From assembly GCF_014705605.1 (NCBI RefSeq), contig NZ_JACXIZ010000014.1, positions 1 through 64,000 of the forward strand: a stretch of DNA of 64,000 nt. The letters run 5' to 3'. Below are positions 42,159 to 51,856 of the stretch, in pieces. Below the pieces are notes generated by a model that saw nothing but the letters and a program-made list of their open reading frames with translations, was not told the origin of the DNA and did no database searches. A program made the translations under genes and the position numbers. The DNA is from Paenibacillus sabuli. GTDB lineage: Bacteria; Bacillota; Bacilli; Paenibacillales; Paenibacillaceae. How positions within the stretch are numbered: position 1 is the stretch's first letter; the number at the start of each line of letters is the position of its first letter.

Positions 42159-42324
42159 TAAAAGTGCGGTGAAAAAGGAAAGCCGCCGTGCCCGAAATTC
42201 GTTTCCTCCCCAATTTCTTGAATTTGAACTGCTTCAAAGGAAGAAATCGGGGAGCAAGATGGCGGACGCTTCGCTTCTCCAACGCAATTTCGGCCACTCT
42301 GGCACTTTTTTCACCGCACTTTTA
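42159..42324. repeat. 166-bp MITE-like palindromic element
   Basis: Perfect 18-bp terminal inverted repeats (42159-42176 and 42307-42324; TAAAAGTGCGGTGAAAAA) enclose further inverted pairs: CCCCAATTTCTT (42208-42219) with AAGAAATCGGGG (42241-42252), and TTTGAA-CTGC-TTCAAA at the tip. The transcript could fold into one long hairpin. No coding sequence is inside. It lies 10 bp after the FtsH-like stop. Confidence 0.7.
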
Positions 42325-42333
42325 GAAAAGCTC

Positions 42334-43833
42334 TCAGGCCGACTGCGGGCTGCCCGCACGGAGCAGCTCGCGGAATTGCTCGCCGCTGAGCGTCTCCTCG
42401 GCGATCAGCACCTCCAGTGCCTCGATGAACACCGGACGATAACCGTCCAGCAGCTCCTTGACGCGCTGCATCAGCAGATCGAGCGTAGTGGAATTGACGC
42501 GCGCCCAGCCGTCCGGGGTCATCATCGAGCCGTCGACGATGCCCAGCTCCGTCAGCCCGGACTCCACCATCGTACGCACGATGCCCGTGGCCTGCTCGAA
42601 GTCGCCGCGCGAGCCGGTGCTGCGCGAGCCGTAGAACAGCTCCTCCGCAGCCGCCCCGCCGAGCGCGATCATGATCTGGCCCTCGAGGAACTCGCGCGTG
42701 TACAGATACTGATCCTCGTGCGGGTGGTGGCGCACGTAGCCCATCGCTTGCCCGCGCGGCGACAGCGCGACGGTGGAGACGCTGCCGGGCCGGACCGCTT
42801 CGGCGGCGATCGCATGGCCCAGCTCATGCAGCGCGATCCGGTCGCGCTCCTCCCGCGTCGCCTGGCGGTCGGTCTTCTCGCCCATCATCACCTTGTCGAT
42901 CGCCATCGACAGATGCCGATGTTCGATCCGCTCGCTGCCCTCGCGCATCGCATAGATTGCGCCCTCGTTCATGACGCTCTCCAACTGCGCGCCCGAGAAG
43001 CCGAACGACTCCTCCGCCAGACGGCTGAGCTCGACGGACGCGTGCAGCGGCTTGTTCTGCGCATGGATGCGAAGGATATGCTCCCGCCCCTTTTTGTCCG
43101 GCAGCTCGACGCCGATATGGCGGTCGAAGCGGCCGGGCCGAACGAGCGCACTGTCGAGCGTGTCCTTGCGATTGGTTGCCGCCATGATTAGGATGCGCGG
43201 CGTTTCGCTGGAATGAATGCCGTCCATCTCGGTCAGCAGCTGATTCAGCGTCTGATCGTACTCGCGATGCTGACCGCCGTCGCGCTTGCCGCCGATCGCG
43301 TCAATCTCGTCAATGAAGACGACGGCGCTCGATTTGCCGGACTTCTCCGCCTTCTGGCGCGCTTCCTTGAACAGGTCGCGGATGCGGCCGGCGCCGACGC
43401 CGACATACATCTCCACGAACTCGCTGCCCGAGGCGGCCACATAGACCGAATCGGTATAATGCGCCGCCGCCTTCGCCAGCAGGGTCTTGCCCGTGCCGGG
43501 CGGTCCTGTCAGCAGGATGCCCTTGAGCGGCCGGATCCCGAACTGCCGGATCTCGTCCTGCTTGATCAGGAAGTCGAGCGCTTCGATCAGCTCTTGCTTG
43601 GCGCGCTGCTGGCCGCCGATCTCCTCGAACGACAGCGACTGCGGCGTCCGCCCGCGGCTTTTGCGGTTGCCTGCGGCGGTCGCCAGATTGCCCCGTCCGC
43701 GAGCGGCGAACAGCAGCAGGCCGACGACGCCGGCCACGACCAGCAGCGGCATCAGGTTCACGCCGATATAGAGCAGGAAGGCCAGCAGCGCCAGCGCGGT
43801 CCCGGCCAATCCTTCCTTCCAGTAGCTACGCAT
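42334..43833 (-). CDS. FtsH-like membrane AAA+ zinc protease (short form)
   Basis: 499 residues, about 100-150 shorter than housekeeping FtsH. Two N-terminal helices (about 10-45) are separated by almost no periplasmic loop. Walker A GPPGTGKT (110-117), pore motif YVG (143-145), Walker B VVFIDEID (171-178), RPGRFDRH and the zinc site HELGH (336-340) are all intact, so it should be an active ATP-dependent protease. It overlaps the upstream single-helix protein gene by 8 bp, which suggests a two-component unit. The missing extracytoplasmic domain marks it as a paralogue. Confidence 0.92.
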   Translation of the reverse strand: MRSYWKEGLAGTALALLAFLLYIGVNLMPLLVVAGVVGLLLFAARGRGNLATAAGNRKSRGRTPQSLSFEEIGGQQRAKQELIEALDFLIKQDEIRQFGIRPLKGILLTGPPGTGKTLLAKAAAHYTDSVYVAASGSEFVEMYVGVGAGRIRDLFKEARQKAEKSGKSSAVVFIDEIDAIGGKRDGGQHREYDQTLNQLLTEMDGIHSSETPRILIMAATNRKDTLDSALVRPGRFDRHIGVELPDKKGREHILRIHAQNKPLHASVELSRLAEESFGFSGAQLESVMNEGAIYAMREGSERIEHRHLSMAIDKVMMGEKTDRQATREERDRIALHELGHAIAAEAVRPGSVSTVALSPRGQAMGYVRHHPHEDQYLYTREFLEGQIMIALGGAAAEELFYGSRSTGSRGDFEQATGIVRTMVESGLTELGIVDGSMMTPDGWARVNSTTLDLLMQRVKELLDGYRPVFIEALEVLIAEETLSGEQFRELLRAGSPQSA

Positions 43834-44356
43834 TCGGCCACACCCCCAGCTGCTGCGGCATGCGAGGCAATACGATATATTTGGCGGACTGCTCGTCTGT
43901 CATTGTAATATACACATTATGCGCATCCATTTGCGTCTCGATGCGGACGCCCTGATGCTGACGCTCCAGCTCCTCCATCGCCTCCGGAATACGCGAGTAC
44001 GCGTGGCTTTCCATAGCCTCCGCGACATCGAACAACGCCGTCGACCACAACGCCTCCAATGCATCGCCGGCTTCGGCGAACTGCAGTTCCAGGCGTCTGC
44101 CGTCCAGGACGGACGCGCTATCGCGCTCGATTTGCGCGTAGACCTGGCGTAGATCCGCACCCGGCTCGAGCTGCAGCTGCACCGTGACGACGTCGCGCCC
44201 GATCGTGGGCTCGCCCGACTTGACGCCATTCACCGCGTTGACTGCGCTCTGCAGCGGCTGTTCGACCGCCAGCGCACGGTATCCGAACCAGCCTCCGAGC
44301 AGCAGGACGCCCACGACGGCAAAGGTCAGAACGGTCGGCAACCAACGAAGCTTCAT
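43826..44356 (-). CDS. Single-pass membrane protein coupled to the FtsH-like protease
   Basis: A 176-residue protein with one N-terminal helix (LPTVLTFAVVGVLLLGGWFGY) and an extracytoplasmic domain of about 140 residues with alternating charged and hydrophobic segments. I do not recognise the family. The start at 44356 follows GAGGGGG with a 10-bp spacer. Its stop overlaps the protease start (ATGCGTAG). A role as an adaptor or modulator, supplying the extracytoplasmic part that the protease lacks, is my inference. Confidence 0.75.
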   Translation of the reverse strand: MKLRWLPTVLTFAVVGVLLLGGWFGYRALAVEQPLQSAVNAVNGVKSGEPTIGRDVVTVQLQLEPGADLRQVYAQIERDSASVLDGRRLELQFAEAGDALEALWSTALFDVAEAMESHAYSRIPEAMEELERQHQGVRIETQMDAHNVYITMTDEQSAKYIVLPRMPQQLGVWPNA

Positions 44357-44458
44357 CAATAAAGCGCCCCCTCTCCAAAGCGAACTGTACGCTACCATTT
44401 CAATGAATAGTATAGCACAGCTCACACTGGAAAAGGGACGCCAATAAGTACCAAAGTC

Positions 44459-44953
44459 CTAGTCAGCAAAGCGGGAAGGCAGATTGTATGTCGTCAAATA
44501 CGCCCCGTCCGAGAAGCGATAAAACGCATAATGGTAGGTTCGCGATTCGCCGTTCATGTGAAAATAGACCTCCCATGCTTTTTCCTCGCCGAGCAAGCCG
44601 GGCAGCACCCGCAGCACGCGCGCATCCGGATATTGCGCCTCCGCCAGCTCGCGTGCGCGGGCCGCCGTGACACTTTCTTCCGCCCTCAGCGTCTGGACCT
44701 CGCCCTCTACGAGCCACACCCACACATCTCGGCCGTCGGTATCGATACCGCGCACGACCCACGCCGTCTGATCCCAGACATGCTTGGTGACGTCGTTCAC
44801 CTGGGTCAAGCCGGCCGACTCCATCGCCAGCTCGCGCACCTCACGCTCCTCCGCCCACACCCCGGCTTGGACCGAGCGATAATACAGATTCAAGACGAGC
44901 AGCACCAGCAGCAGCACGATGCCCGCGGCGATCACCCAGCGCCATATGTTCAT
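44459..44953 (-). CDS. TseB/YpmB-like membrane protein with PepSY-type domain
   Basis: 164 residues: an N-terminal membrane helix (VIAAGIVLLLVLLVLNLYY) and an extracellular PepSY-like domain (AWEVYFHMNGESRTYHYAFY). In Bacillus, ypmB (tseB) lies between dinG and aspB and affects cell-wall elongation through penicillin-binding proteins; the same neighbourhood is kept here. The ATG at 44953 has a weak site. A GTG at 45007 inside the previous gene, with GAGG upstream, is a real alternative. Confidence 0.75.
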   Translation of the reverse strand: MNIWRWVIAAGIVLLLVLLVLNLYYRSVQAGVWAEEREVRELAMESAGLTQVNDVTKHVWDQTAWVVRGIDTDGRDVWVWLVEGEVQTLRAEESVTAARARELAEAQYPDARVLRVLPGLLGEEKAWEVYFHMNGESRTYHYAFYRFSDGAYLTTYNLPSRFAD

Positions 44954-44982
44954 GCGCCGCGCGGCATAGCGCTTGCCGCGCG

Positions 44983-46293
44983 TCAGCGATTCAGCTTGTC
45001 GAAGCACAGCTGCGCCTCACGCATAATACGTTCTTCATCCAATTGCGTACAGCGCCCGTCCTTGACGACCTGAGCACCGTCCACCCAGACATGCCGCACA
45101 TCCCGCCCCGAACCGGCATAGACCAGATGCGACACCATGTCGGTCCGCGGCACCCAGTGCGGCTGGTCGATGTCGAGGGCGATGAAGTCGGCCTTCATGC
45201 CCGGCTCGAGCATGCCGAGCTCCTCGCCGGCCCACAGCGTCCGCGCGCCTGCCGTCGTGCCGAGCTGGAGCGCGGTGAATGCGGGCACGGCGGTGGGATC
45301 GCCGCTCACGCCTTTGTGAATCAGCGCGGCGAGGCGTATCTCGTCGAACAAGTCCAGATTGTTGTTGCTCGCTGCGCTGTCCGTGCCGAGCGAGACAGGA
45401 ATGCCGGCCGCGAGCAATCGGGGCACCGGGGCGACGCCGCTGGCCAGCTTGAGGTTGCTGGCCGGATTGTGCGAGACGCCGGTGCCGCGCGCAGCCAGCA
45501 GCGCGATCTCCTCGTCGGTGAGATGTACCGCGTGGGCGACGAAGGACGGGCGGGCCAGCAGACCGAGCCGGTCCAGGTGCTCGACCGGGCGGCAGCCGTA
45601 GTCCTCGACATTGCGCGCGACCTCGGCGACCGTCTCCGACATATGCGTGTGCATCGGCAAGCCATAGTCGACCGAGGCCTGCACGAAGCGCTCGATGAAG
45701 GCCGGCGGGCAGGTATACGGAGCGTGCGGCGAGAGCATGGTGTGAATGCGCCCGTTCGCCTTGCCGTCCCAGTCGCGGGCGAATGCGACCGCTTCCCGGA
45801 GCTTGGCGTCCTGCTCGGCCTCCGAGCACAAGCCGATCGCGCCGCGCGCGAGCCAGCCGCGCATGCCCGAGCCCTCAGTCACCTCGGCGACGATGTCCAT
45901 CCGATCGTACATGTCGACGAATGAGGTCGTTCCGCTGCGCAGCATCTCCGCCAATGCCAGCGCTGTTCCCCAGCGCGTCTCATTCGACGTATATTTGCCT
46001 TCCATCGGCCACATGTCCCGCTCCAGCCATACCTGGAGCGCTTGATCGTCCGAATACCCGCGCAGCAGCGCCATCGCGGCGTGTCCGTGCGTATTGATCA
46101 GGCCCGGCATGAAGAGCAGGCCGGCGCCGTTGATGCGCTGCGCGCCCTCGACGGCCTCGGCCGCCGGGCGCTCGGCGCCGAGCGAGACGATGCGGCCGTT
46201 ATCCACGACCATATGCCCCTGCAGGATATCCGTTTCCGAACGCATCGTTACAAAAAGACCGTTTTCAATCCATAATCGGCGGCTGTCTGTCAA
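44983..46293 (-). CDS. mtaD: 5'-methylthioadenosine/S-adenosylhomocysteine deaminase
   Basis: A 436-residue amidohydrolase. Metal and catalytic motifs are PGLINTHGHAAM, PMHTHMSET, FVAHAVHL and LGTDSAASNNNLDLFDE, as in MTA/SAH deaminases. The start is TTG at 46293, overlapping the rex stop, with GGGAGG 9 bases upstream inside rex. It could recycle SAH and MTA, linking to the methionine-salvage genes elsewhere in the window. Related deaminases act on other adenosine derivatives, so substrate specificity is inferred. Confidence 0.85.
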   Translation of the reverse strand: MTDSRRLWIENGLFVTMRSETDILQGHMVVDNGRIVSLGAERPAAEAVEGAQRINGAGLLFMPGLINTHGHAAMALLRGYSDDQALQVWLERDMWPMEGKYTSNETRWGTALALAEMLRSGTTSFVDMYDRMDIVAEVTEGSGMRGWLARGAIGLCSEAEQDAKLREAVAFARDWDGKANGRIHTMLSPHAPYTCPPAFIERFVQASVDYGLPMHTHMSETVAEVARNVEDYGCRPVEHLDRLGLLARPSFVAHAVHLTDEEIALLAARGTGVSHNPASNLKLASGVAPVPRLLAAGIPVSLGTDSAASNNNLDLFDEIRLAALIHKGVSGDPTAVPAFTALQLGTTAGARTLWAGEELGMLEPGMKADFIALDIDQPHWVPRTDMVSHLVYAGSGRDVRHVWVDGAQVVKDGRCTQLDEERIMREAQLCFDKLNR

Positions 46294-46928
46294 GCGTGCT
46301 CGCCTCCCGTTTCCATATAATAAGCCAAGCTAAGCAGTTCCGTCGTAAAATCGGCGTGATGAATGCGAATCTCATCCGGCACTTTGAGAATGACCGGCGC
46401 GAAATTGAGCAAGGCTTCGATACCGGCCTCCACAAAGTGATTGGCGACATTTTGCGCCTCCGGAGCGGGCACCGTAATGATGCCGATCCGGATATTCAGC
46501 TCCTGCACGAGCCGCGCCAGCTCGCTGGTCGGCTGCACGATCAAATTGTTGATGCGTTCGCCGTATTTATGCGGATCGGCATCGAAAACCGCGACGATTT
46601 TCATGTTGTCTTTTAAATATTTATTATAATTGCACAGGGCATGTCCGAGATTGCCCGCTCCGACCAGTCCGACGTTCAGCGGCTGATCGAGCTTCAAAAT
46701 TTGACGGATTTTTTCAATCAGATACGTCACGTCGTACCCGACGCCCTTGCGTCCGAATTCGCCGAAGTACGCCAAATCCTTTCGAATCTGGGCCGGATTG
46801 AGATCGAGCTTATGTCCAAGATCCTGGGACGAGACCGTCTGGACCTCGCGCTTGGACAACTCGTTCAAATATTGCAAATACACCGGCAAGCGCCGAACGA
46901 CCGCTTCGGATATTTTGATCGGCTTCAT
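46290..46928 (-). CDS. rex: Redox-sensing repressor Rex
   Basis: A 212-residue NADH/NAD-responsive repressor. The winged HTH (SSQDLGHKLDLNPAQIRKDLAYFGEFGRKG is split here: recognition part AQIRKDLAYFGEFG) is followed by a Rossmann domain with VGLVGAGNLGHAL and the YYMETG C-terminal helix. It normally represses fermentation and respiration genes when NADH is high. It sits 3 bp after dinG and overlaps mtaD. Confidence 0.96.
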   Translation of the reverse strand: MKPIKISEAVVRRLPVYLQYLNELSKREVQTVSSQDLGHKLDLNPAQIRKDLAYFGEFGRKGVGYDVTYLIEKIRQILKLDQPLNVGLVGAGNLGHALCNYNKYLKDNMKIVAVFDADPHKYGERINNLIVQPTSELARLVQELNIRIGIITVPAPEAQNVANHFVEAGIEALLNFAPVILKVPDEIRIHHADFTTELLSLAYYMETGGEHA

Positions 46929-46931
46929 CCC

Positions 46932-49793
46932 TTACGCCTCCTTCGACTCGGCACCCAGCCATTGACGGATGCGCGGCACGATTTGTTCGAGATGCATATG
47001 CTCGATCTTGGGACCGGGCAGGGAATACAAGAAATGCTTGCCGTAATAGGATTCGATGACGCGCGTATCGTAGATCAGCACGATGCCGCGGTCGCTGCCG
47101 CTGCGGACGAGACGGCCGAAGCCTTGCTTGAAGCGAATGACCGCCTGCGGGATCGACAGCTTCATGAACGGATTCTGGCCCGCTTGCTGCAGCAGCTCCG
47201 CCTTCGCTTCGACCAGCGGATGATTCGGCGGCTGGAAGGGCAGCCGGACGATCGCCAGACACGTCAGGTCCTCGCCGGGGATGTCGACGCCCTCCCAGAA
47301 GCTGCTCGTGCCGAGCAGCACGGCCTGGGGCTGCTCCCGGAAGCGCCGCGTCAGCTTGCTCCGATTGCCGCTGTCCATGCCTTGCCCGATGACGTCGATT
47401 TTATTGCGCTCGAGCATTTGCCGCAGCGGCTCGTACACTTGTCGCAGCATGCGATACGAGGTGAACAGCACGAGCATCCGTCCCTTTGTCTCCGCCGCCG
47501 CCTCGGCCAGCGAGGCGACCAGCTTTTCGACAAATGCCGACTCTCCGGCCGCGCCGCGCAAGGTCGGAAAATTGCGCGGAATCATCACGAGCGCCTGCTC
47601 GCGATAATTAAACGGCGAGGGCAGCTGCACGGTTTTCAGTCTGCCCTGCTCCTCCTCGCCGCTCAGTCCGAACTGCTCGCACGCATAGGCGAACGACTTT
47701 TGCACCGACAAGGTCGCCGAGGTGAGAATGACGCTTTTCTTCGCTTCGAACAGGTACTGCTTCAACTGGGCGCTCACGTCGGCGGGCACCGCGTACAGGT
47801 GAACGGACTTGGCGCGGTAACGCTCGCTGGCCTCGATCCAGTAAACGTTCAGCGGCTCATCCAGCCGCGTGAACAGGTGCAGCTCGTCGCGCGCGCGCGC
47901 CGCGTCCTTCACCGCGCCGTTGATGTCCGTCACGAGCGATTGCACGCCGCTGTCTTCGACGCGTTCCTTGACTTGTCCGATCAGCTTGTCCATCTCTTTT
48001 ACCAGACGGCCCAAGCCGGAATAGACCCGCTCCTCGGCGGCCTGCACGCCCTCCCATCCACTGGGCAGCGTCTCTTTTTTGAGCCGCACGACCGTCTGGG
48101 CAGGCGCCTCGGGACTGGCCTCGGACCGTCCGCCGGTCGTCGCGGCATATAGCAGCTCCAGCAGCTCCTCCCACGACTCCCGCGCCTCCAAAAATGCGGG
48201 AACAAGCGTATCGATCGTCTCCGTCCAGGCCGCGCTGTATTCATCGTCCTCTTGCGCCAGCATGGCCCTGAGCTGGTGCACCTGACCGGTGCGGACATCC
48301 TTGCATAACCGCTGCAGCGGCACATGGATCGAGCCCTGGGAGACACGCATGCCAAGATGCTTGCCGGCAACCTCCTCCAGATGATGCGCCTCGTCGACGA
48401 TCAATCGTTCGTAGCCGGGCAGCAGGCGATGCTCCGCGCGAATATCCGTGAACAGCAACGAATGATTGGTAATAATTACATCGGCCGTATTCGCCTCTTG
48501 CTTGGCGCGGTGATAATAACAGCGTCGGAACCACGGACAGGCCCGGTTCAGACACGAATCGGCGTCGCTGGAGACGGTATTCCAAAATTCGTTCCCGCGA
48601 TTGCCAAAATGCAGCTCCTCCTGATCGCCGTGCTCCGTTTCGTTCAGCCAGACGACCATCTGGGCCGCCGTCATTTTGTCTTCCGAAGGCGCGCCGAATT
48701 CTTGCCCGGTCAATTTGTTTTCGAACTTGCGCAGGCACAGGTAATTGCCCCGCCCCTTGAATACGGCTGCCCGGAAGTCGAACGGCATAATCGCCTGCAG
48801 CTGTGGAATATCGCGGGCGCGAAGCTGCTCCTGCAAATTGATCGTATGGGTGCTGACGACGATTTTGGCGTCATGCTTGATCCCGTAGAACAATCCGGGG
48901 ATCAAGTAGCCCATCGACTTGCCGGTGCCCGTCCCGGCCTCGATCAGCAGGTGTCGATCGGCCTCCAGCGCCTCGTGCACCTCGTCGAACATCTGATGCT
49001 GTGCGGCGCGATCCTCGTAATTGGCCGCATGCTCGCGAAACGAAGACTTGAGCTGCTCGATGAACGTTTCGTACGAAACGTCTGTCAGCGGCGGTCCTTC
49101 GCCCTCGCGCGGCGGCATTGTATCGGTCCAATCCTCCACCTGCAGCGCCAAGCTGCGGTAATAGCGGTTGGCCTGCAGATCAAGCGACGTCTCATCCTGC
49201 TTCTCCTGCAGGAGCTGCTGCACGAACCAGCCCAGATCGCGCGTATCCTGCAGCAGCTCGGCCAGTCGCTCCAGAGTGAGCAGCGGCAGCTCGCGCATTT
49301 TGGCGGCCGCCAGTTGCAGCAGGTGCGCCGTCGCCCGGGCGTCGCTGTCCGCCTGATGCGGGCGCTCGTGCGCGATGTCGAATTGCTGCGCCGCCGCCCC
49401 CAGCTGGTAAGTCGTCAGAGACGGATAGACGACCTTGAGCAGCGCGACCGTATCCAGCGTTCGCCCGGAGAAGGACATGTAGCCGCATTGCTCCAACGCC
49501 CGATTCAAAAAACCGAGGTCGAACCCGGCGTTATGGGCCACCAGCACGGCATCCTGAAGATGCGGAAGAACGGATCGCATCGCCTCTTCGAGCGAAGGCG
49601 CTTCGGCGACGTCCGCATCGGTAATTCCGGTCAACTGGCTGATAAACGGCGGGATGGCTTGCTCCGGCTTGACGTAGCTGCTGAAGGCGTCTTGCTCCTC
49701 CATTTGCCCGTCAAGCAGAACAAGCCCGATTTGAATAATTTCGTCGGTGGCCTGATGGCCGGTCGTTTCAAAATCCAGTACAGCGAATTTCAT
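46932..49793 (-). CDS. dinG: DinG-family ATP-dependent helicase with exonuclease domain
   Basis: 953 residues. The N-terminal DEDD 3'-5' exonuclease domain (VLDFETTGHQATDEIIQ, AHNAGFDLGFLNRAL) is followed by an XPD-like helicase: Walker A EAGTGTGKSMGYLIPG, DEAHHLEEVAGKHLG and motif VI-like FKQGFGRLVRSGSDRG. A cysteine group in SCLNRACPWFRRCYY resembles a 4Fe-4S site but looks reduced. Fusion of exonuclease and helicase is standard in Firmicutes. GAGAGGA precedes the start. Likely in DNA repair. Confidence 0.93.
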   Translation of the reverse strand: MKFAVLDFETTGHQATDEIIQIGLVLLDGQMEEQDAFSSYVKPEQAIPPFISQLTGITDADVAEAPSLEEAMRSVLPHLQDAVLVAHNAGFDLGFLNRALEQCGYMSFSGRTLDTVALLKVVYPSLTTYQLGAAAQQFDIAHERPHQADSDARATAHLLQLAAAKMRELPLLTLERLAELLQDTRDLGWFVQQLLQEKQDETSLDLQANRYYRSLALQVEDWTDTMPPREGEGPPLTDVSYETFIEQLKSSFREHAANYEDRAAQHQMFDEVHEALEADRHLLIEAGTGTGKSMGYLIPGLFYGIKHDAKIVVSTHTINLQEQLRARDIPQLQAIMPFDFRAAVFKGRGNYLCLRKFENKLTGQEFGAPSEDKMTAAQMVVWLNETEHGDQEELHFGNRGNEFWNTVSSDADSCLNRACPWFRRCYYHRAKQEANTADVIITNHSLLFTDIRAEHRLLPGYERLIVDEAHHLEEVAGKHLGMRVSQGSIHVPLQRLCKDVRTGQVHQLRAMLAQEDDEYSAAWTETIDTLVPAFLEARESWEELLELLYAATTGGRSEASPEAPAQTVVRLKKETLPSGWEGVQAAEERVYSGLGRLVKEMDKLIGQVKERVEDSGVQSLVTDINGAVKDAARARDELHLFTRLDEPLNVYWIEASERYRAKSVHLYAVPADVSAQLKQYLFEAKKSVILTSATLSVQKSFAYACEQFGLSGEEEQGRLKTVQLPSPFNYREQALVMIPRNFPTLRGAAGESAFVEKLVASLAEAAAETKGRMLVLFTSYRMLRQVYEPLRQMLERNKIDVIGQGMDSGNRSKLTRRFREQPQAVLLGTSSFWEGVDIPGEDLTCLAIVRLPFQPPNHPLVEAKAELLQQAGQNPFMKLSIPQAVIRFKQGFGRLVRSGSDRGIVLIYDTRVIESYYGKHFLYSLPGPKIEHMHLEQIVPRIRQWLGAESKEA

Positions 49794-49808
49794 CCGGTTT
49801 CGATCCTC

Positions 49809-50474
49809 TCACAGACAGCCGAGCTGCGCGCTGCCAAAATAGAGGGACAGCTCTGTCCCGCCCGTTTGGCGACAGGCATCTAGGTTGCTAAGCGGCTCCG
49901 CAAAGCTGGGGTCGGCTTCGTGCGCCTGTATAAAATATTGTTCCGCGCGCTCCATGTTGCAGCGAATGGCCTGAATGCAGCCAAGCGCATTCCAAGCCAG
50001 CGCGCGCCATTTGGGCTGATCGGCGACCCCGACCAAAAATTGAAAATGGCGCTGGGCCTCGTTCCACGATTTGAGGTGCATGTGGGTCATGGCCAAAAAA
50101 ATTCGGGCCAAATTGTGATCCGGCGCTCTCCCCACAGCCTGCTCGAACAAGCTGGCTGCCTGTTGGAACATAAACAGCTTGTAATAGCCTTGTCCCTTTG
50201 TCAGCAGCGACTCGGCGGCTCCGTCGATTTCCGGCGGCAAAAGCGCGATCTCGCTTCCTGTATCATTCTCGGTCGTGTCGGCATTTTCCTGCAATTTCGT
50301 TTGAAACTGACCCAGTTTCTCTTCAAAAGCCAGCCACTGCTCCATCACATCGTCGCTGATCGACTTGAGCGCTTCGAGCTCGCGGCTCTGCTCCTCGCAT
50401 CTTAACGGATCGGGATAAGTCTGAATAAGTTCGTCAAGCAAGGCGTGCATGGACGAAAACAAATGCTGAAACAT
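49809..50474 (-). CDS. TPR-like cytosolic protein
   Basis: 221 residues, acidic. The C-terminal half has tetratricopeptide-like helices (FQQAASLFEQAVGRAPDHNL, LAWNALGCIQAIRCNMERAE). No catalytic motif or signal. The start at 50474 follows GGAGGGGAG; an extension to 50543 has no site. It lies between panD and dinG, where Bacillus has no equivalent that I know of. Scaffold or adaptor function can only be guessed. Confidence 0.75.
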   Translation of the reverse strand: MFQHLFSSMHALLDELIQTYPDPLRCEEQSRELEALKSISDDVMEQWLAFEEKLGQFQTKLQENADTTENDTGSEIALLPPEIDGAAESLLTKGQGYYKLFMFQQAASLFEQAVGRAPDHNLARIFLAMTHMHLKSWNEAQRHFQFLVGVADQPKWRALAWNALGCIQAIRCNMERAEQYFIQAHEADPSFAEPLSNLDACRQTGGTELSLYFGSAQLGCL

Positions 50475-50591
50475 GGCACACTCCCCTCCTCGCGCACGAC
50501 GCGCTGGTGTATGCTCATTTTTTGTCGCGAGGAGGGTTTTCATACTGCATCCCAGTCAATCGCCAAGCCTGTCAAAAGGATTCACGGCAAT

Positions 50592-50975
50592 TCAGCGTAT
50601 GGCCCCGTGCAATTCCTCATGCAGCAGCTCCACCGGACTGTTACGATCGTCAAGAATGACCACCTTGGGCTTGTGCGCGCGGGCCTCCTCGTCGCTCATC
50701 ATGGCGTAGGCGATAATGATGACCTTGTCGCCCGGTTGAACCAGTCTGGCCGCCGCTCCGTTGAGACAAATGACGCCGCTGCCGCGCGCGCCGCGAATGA
50801 CATACGTTTCGAAGCGTGCGCCGTTGTAATTGTTCACAATTTGCACTTTTTCGTTTTCCCATATATCGGACTGCTCCATCAGCGCTTCGTCGATCGTGAT
50901 GCTGCCGACGTAATTCAGATTGGCTTCGGTAACCGTAGCGCGATGCAGCTTGGATTTCATCATCGTTCTGTACAT
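50592..50975 (-). CDS. panD: Aspartate 1-decarboxylase
   Basis: A 127-residue pyruvoyl enzyme making beta-alanine for pantothenate. The self-processing site is Gly-Ser in [10 protein letters not shown] (G24/S25), which becomes the pyruvoyl group. [21 protein letters not shown] is the family core. AAGGAGG lies 10 bp upstream, inside panC; the genes overlap by 16 bp. Confidence 0.97.
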   Translation of the reverse strand: MYRTMMKSKLHRATVTEANLNYVGSITIDEALMEQSDIWENEKVQIVNNYNGARFETYVIRGARGSGVICLNGAAARLVQPGDKVIIIAYAMMSDEEARAHKPKVVILDDRNSPVELLHEELHGAIR

Positions 50976-51856
50976 GCGAGCGTCGCCTCCTTGCGCTGGA
51001 ATACGCGATTGTCAATCAGCCTGGTCCCGCCAAAGCGGACCGCGAGCGCGACGATCAGGTCGCTCTCCGCCGCAGCGCTGTCGAGGGCCCCGACCGGCGG
51101 CTCAAGCTCCGGAAAACGCAGCACTTCGGCATATTCGAGCTCGGCCAGCGGCGCGCGTCCGATCGTACCGCGCAGTAGCGCCTCGAGCTCGGCGGCCGTA
51201 ATCTGCGGCGCTTGCTCCAGCTGGCGCTGCGCCGCCTCGAGCGCCTCCCACAAGATCGTGGCTTGCCGGCGCTCCGCCGCGCTCAGATAGACGTTGCGCG
51301 AGCTCAGCGCAAGGCCGTCCGGCTCGCGCACTGTCTCGCAGGGCACGATGCGCACCGGCAGATTCAGATCGAGCGTCATCTGCCGAACGACTGCCACCTG
51401 CTGGGCATCCTTCAAGCCAAAGTAGGCGCGGTCCGGCTGGACGAGGTTGAGCAGCTTGGCCACGACTGTCGCCACGCCGTCAAAATGTCCAGGCCGCGAG
51501 GCGCCGCACAACCGCGCGGTGACCTGCTCAACGTGCACCGTCGTCCGCGGCTCGCCCGGATACATGTCATCCACGGACGGCAGAAAGACGGCGTCTGCGC
51601 CGCAGGCCTCGGCCAGCGCCGCATCGGCGTCAGCCTTGCGCGGATAGCGTTCAAAATCCTCCCCCGGACCGAACTGGGTCGGATTGACAAAAATACTGAC
51701 GACGACGTAGCCGCATTCCGCTGCCGCGCGGCGGATCAAGCTCGCATGTCCGTCATGGAGCGCGCCCATCGTCGGCACAAGCCCGATTTCGATCCCCGCG
51801 CGGCGCTTCGCCTGCACCGTCTCGCGCAGCTCGGCTATCGTTTGAATGCGCCTCAT
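50960..51856 (-). CDS. panC: Pantothenate synthetase
   Basis: A 298-residue ATP-dependent ligase of pantoate and beta-alanine. [18 protein letters not shown] carries the HIGH-like motif; [31 protein letters not shown] and [10 protein letters not shown] complete the active site. The start at 51856 overlaps the panB stop (ATGA) and the end overlaps panD, making a tightly coupled panBCD unit. Confidence 0.97.
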   Translation of the reverse strand: MRRIQTIAELRETVQAKRRAGIEIGLVPTMGALHDGHASLIRRAAAECGYVVVSIFVNPTQFGPGEDFERYPRKADADAALAEACGADAVFLPSVDDMYPGEPRTTVHVEQVTARLCGASRPGHFDGVATVVAKLLNLVQPDRAYFGLKDAQQVAVVRQMTLDLNLPVRIVPCETVREPDGLALSSRNVYLSAAERRQATILWEALEAAQRQLEQAPQITAAELEALLRGTIGRAPLAELEYAEVLRFPELEPPVGALDSAAAESDLIVALAVRFGGTRLIDNRVFQRKEATLACTER

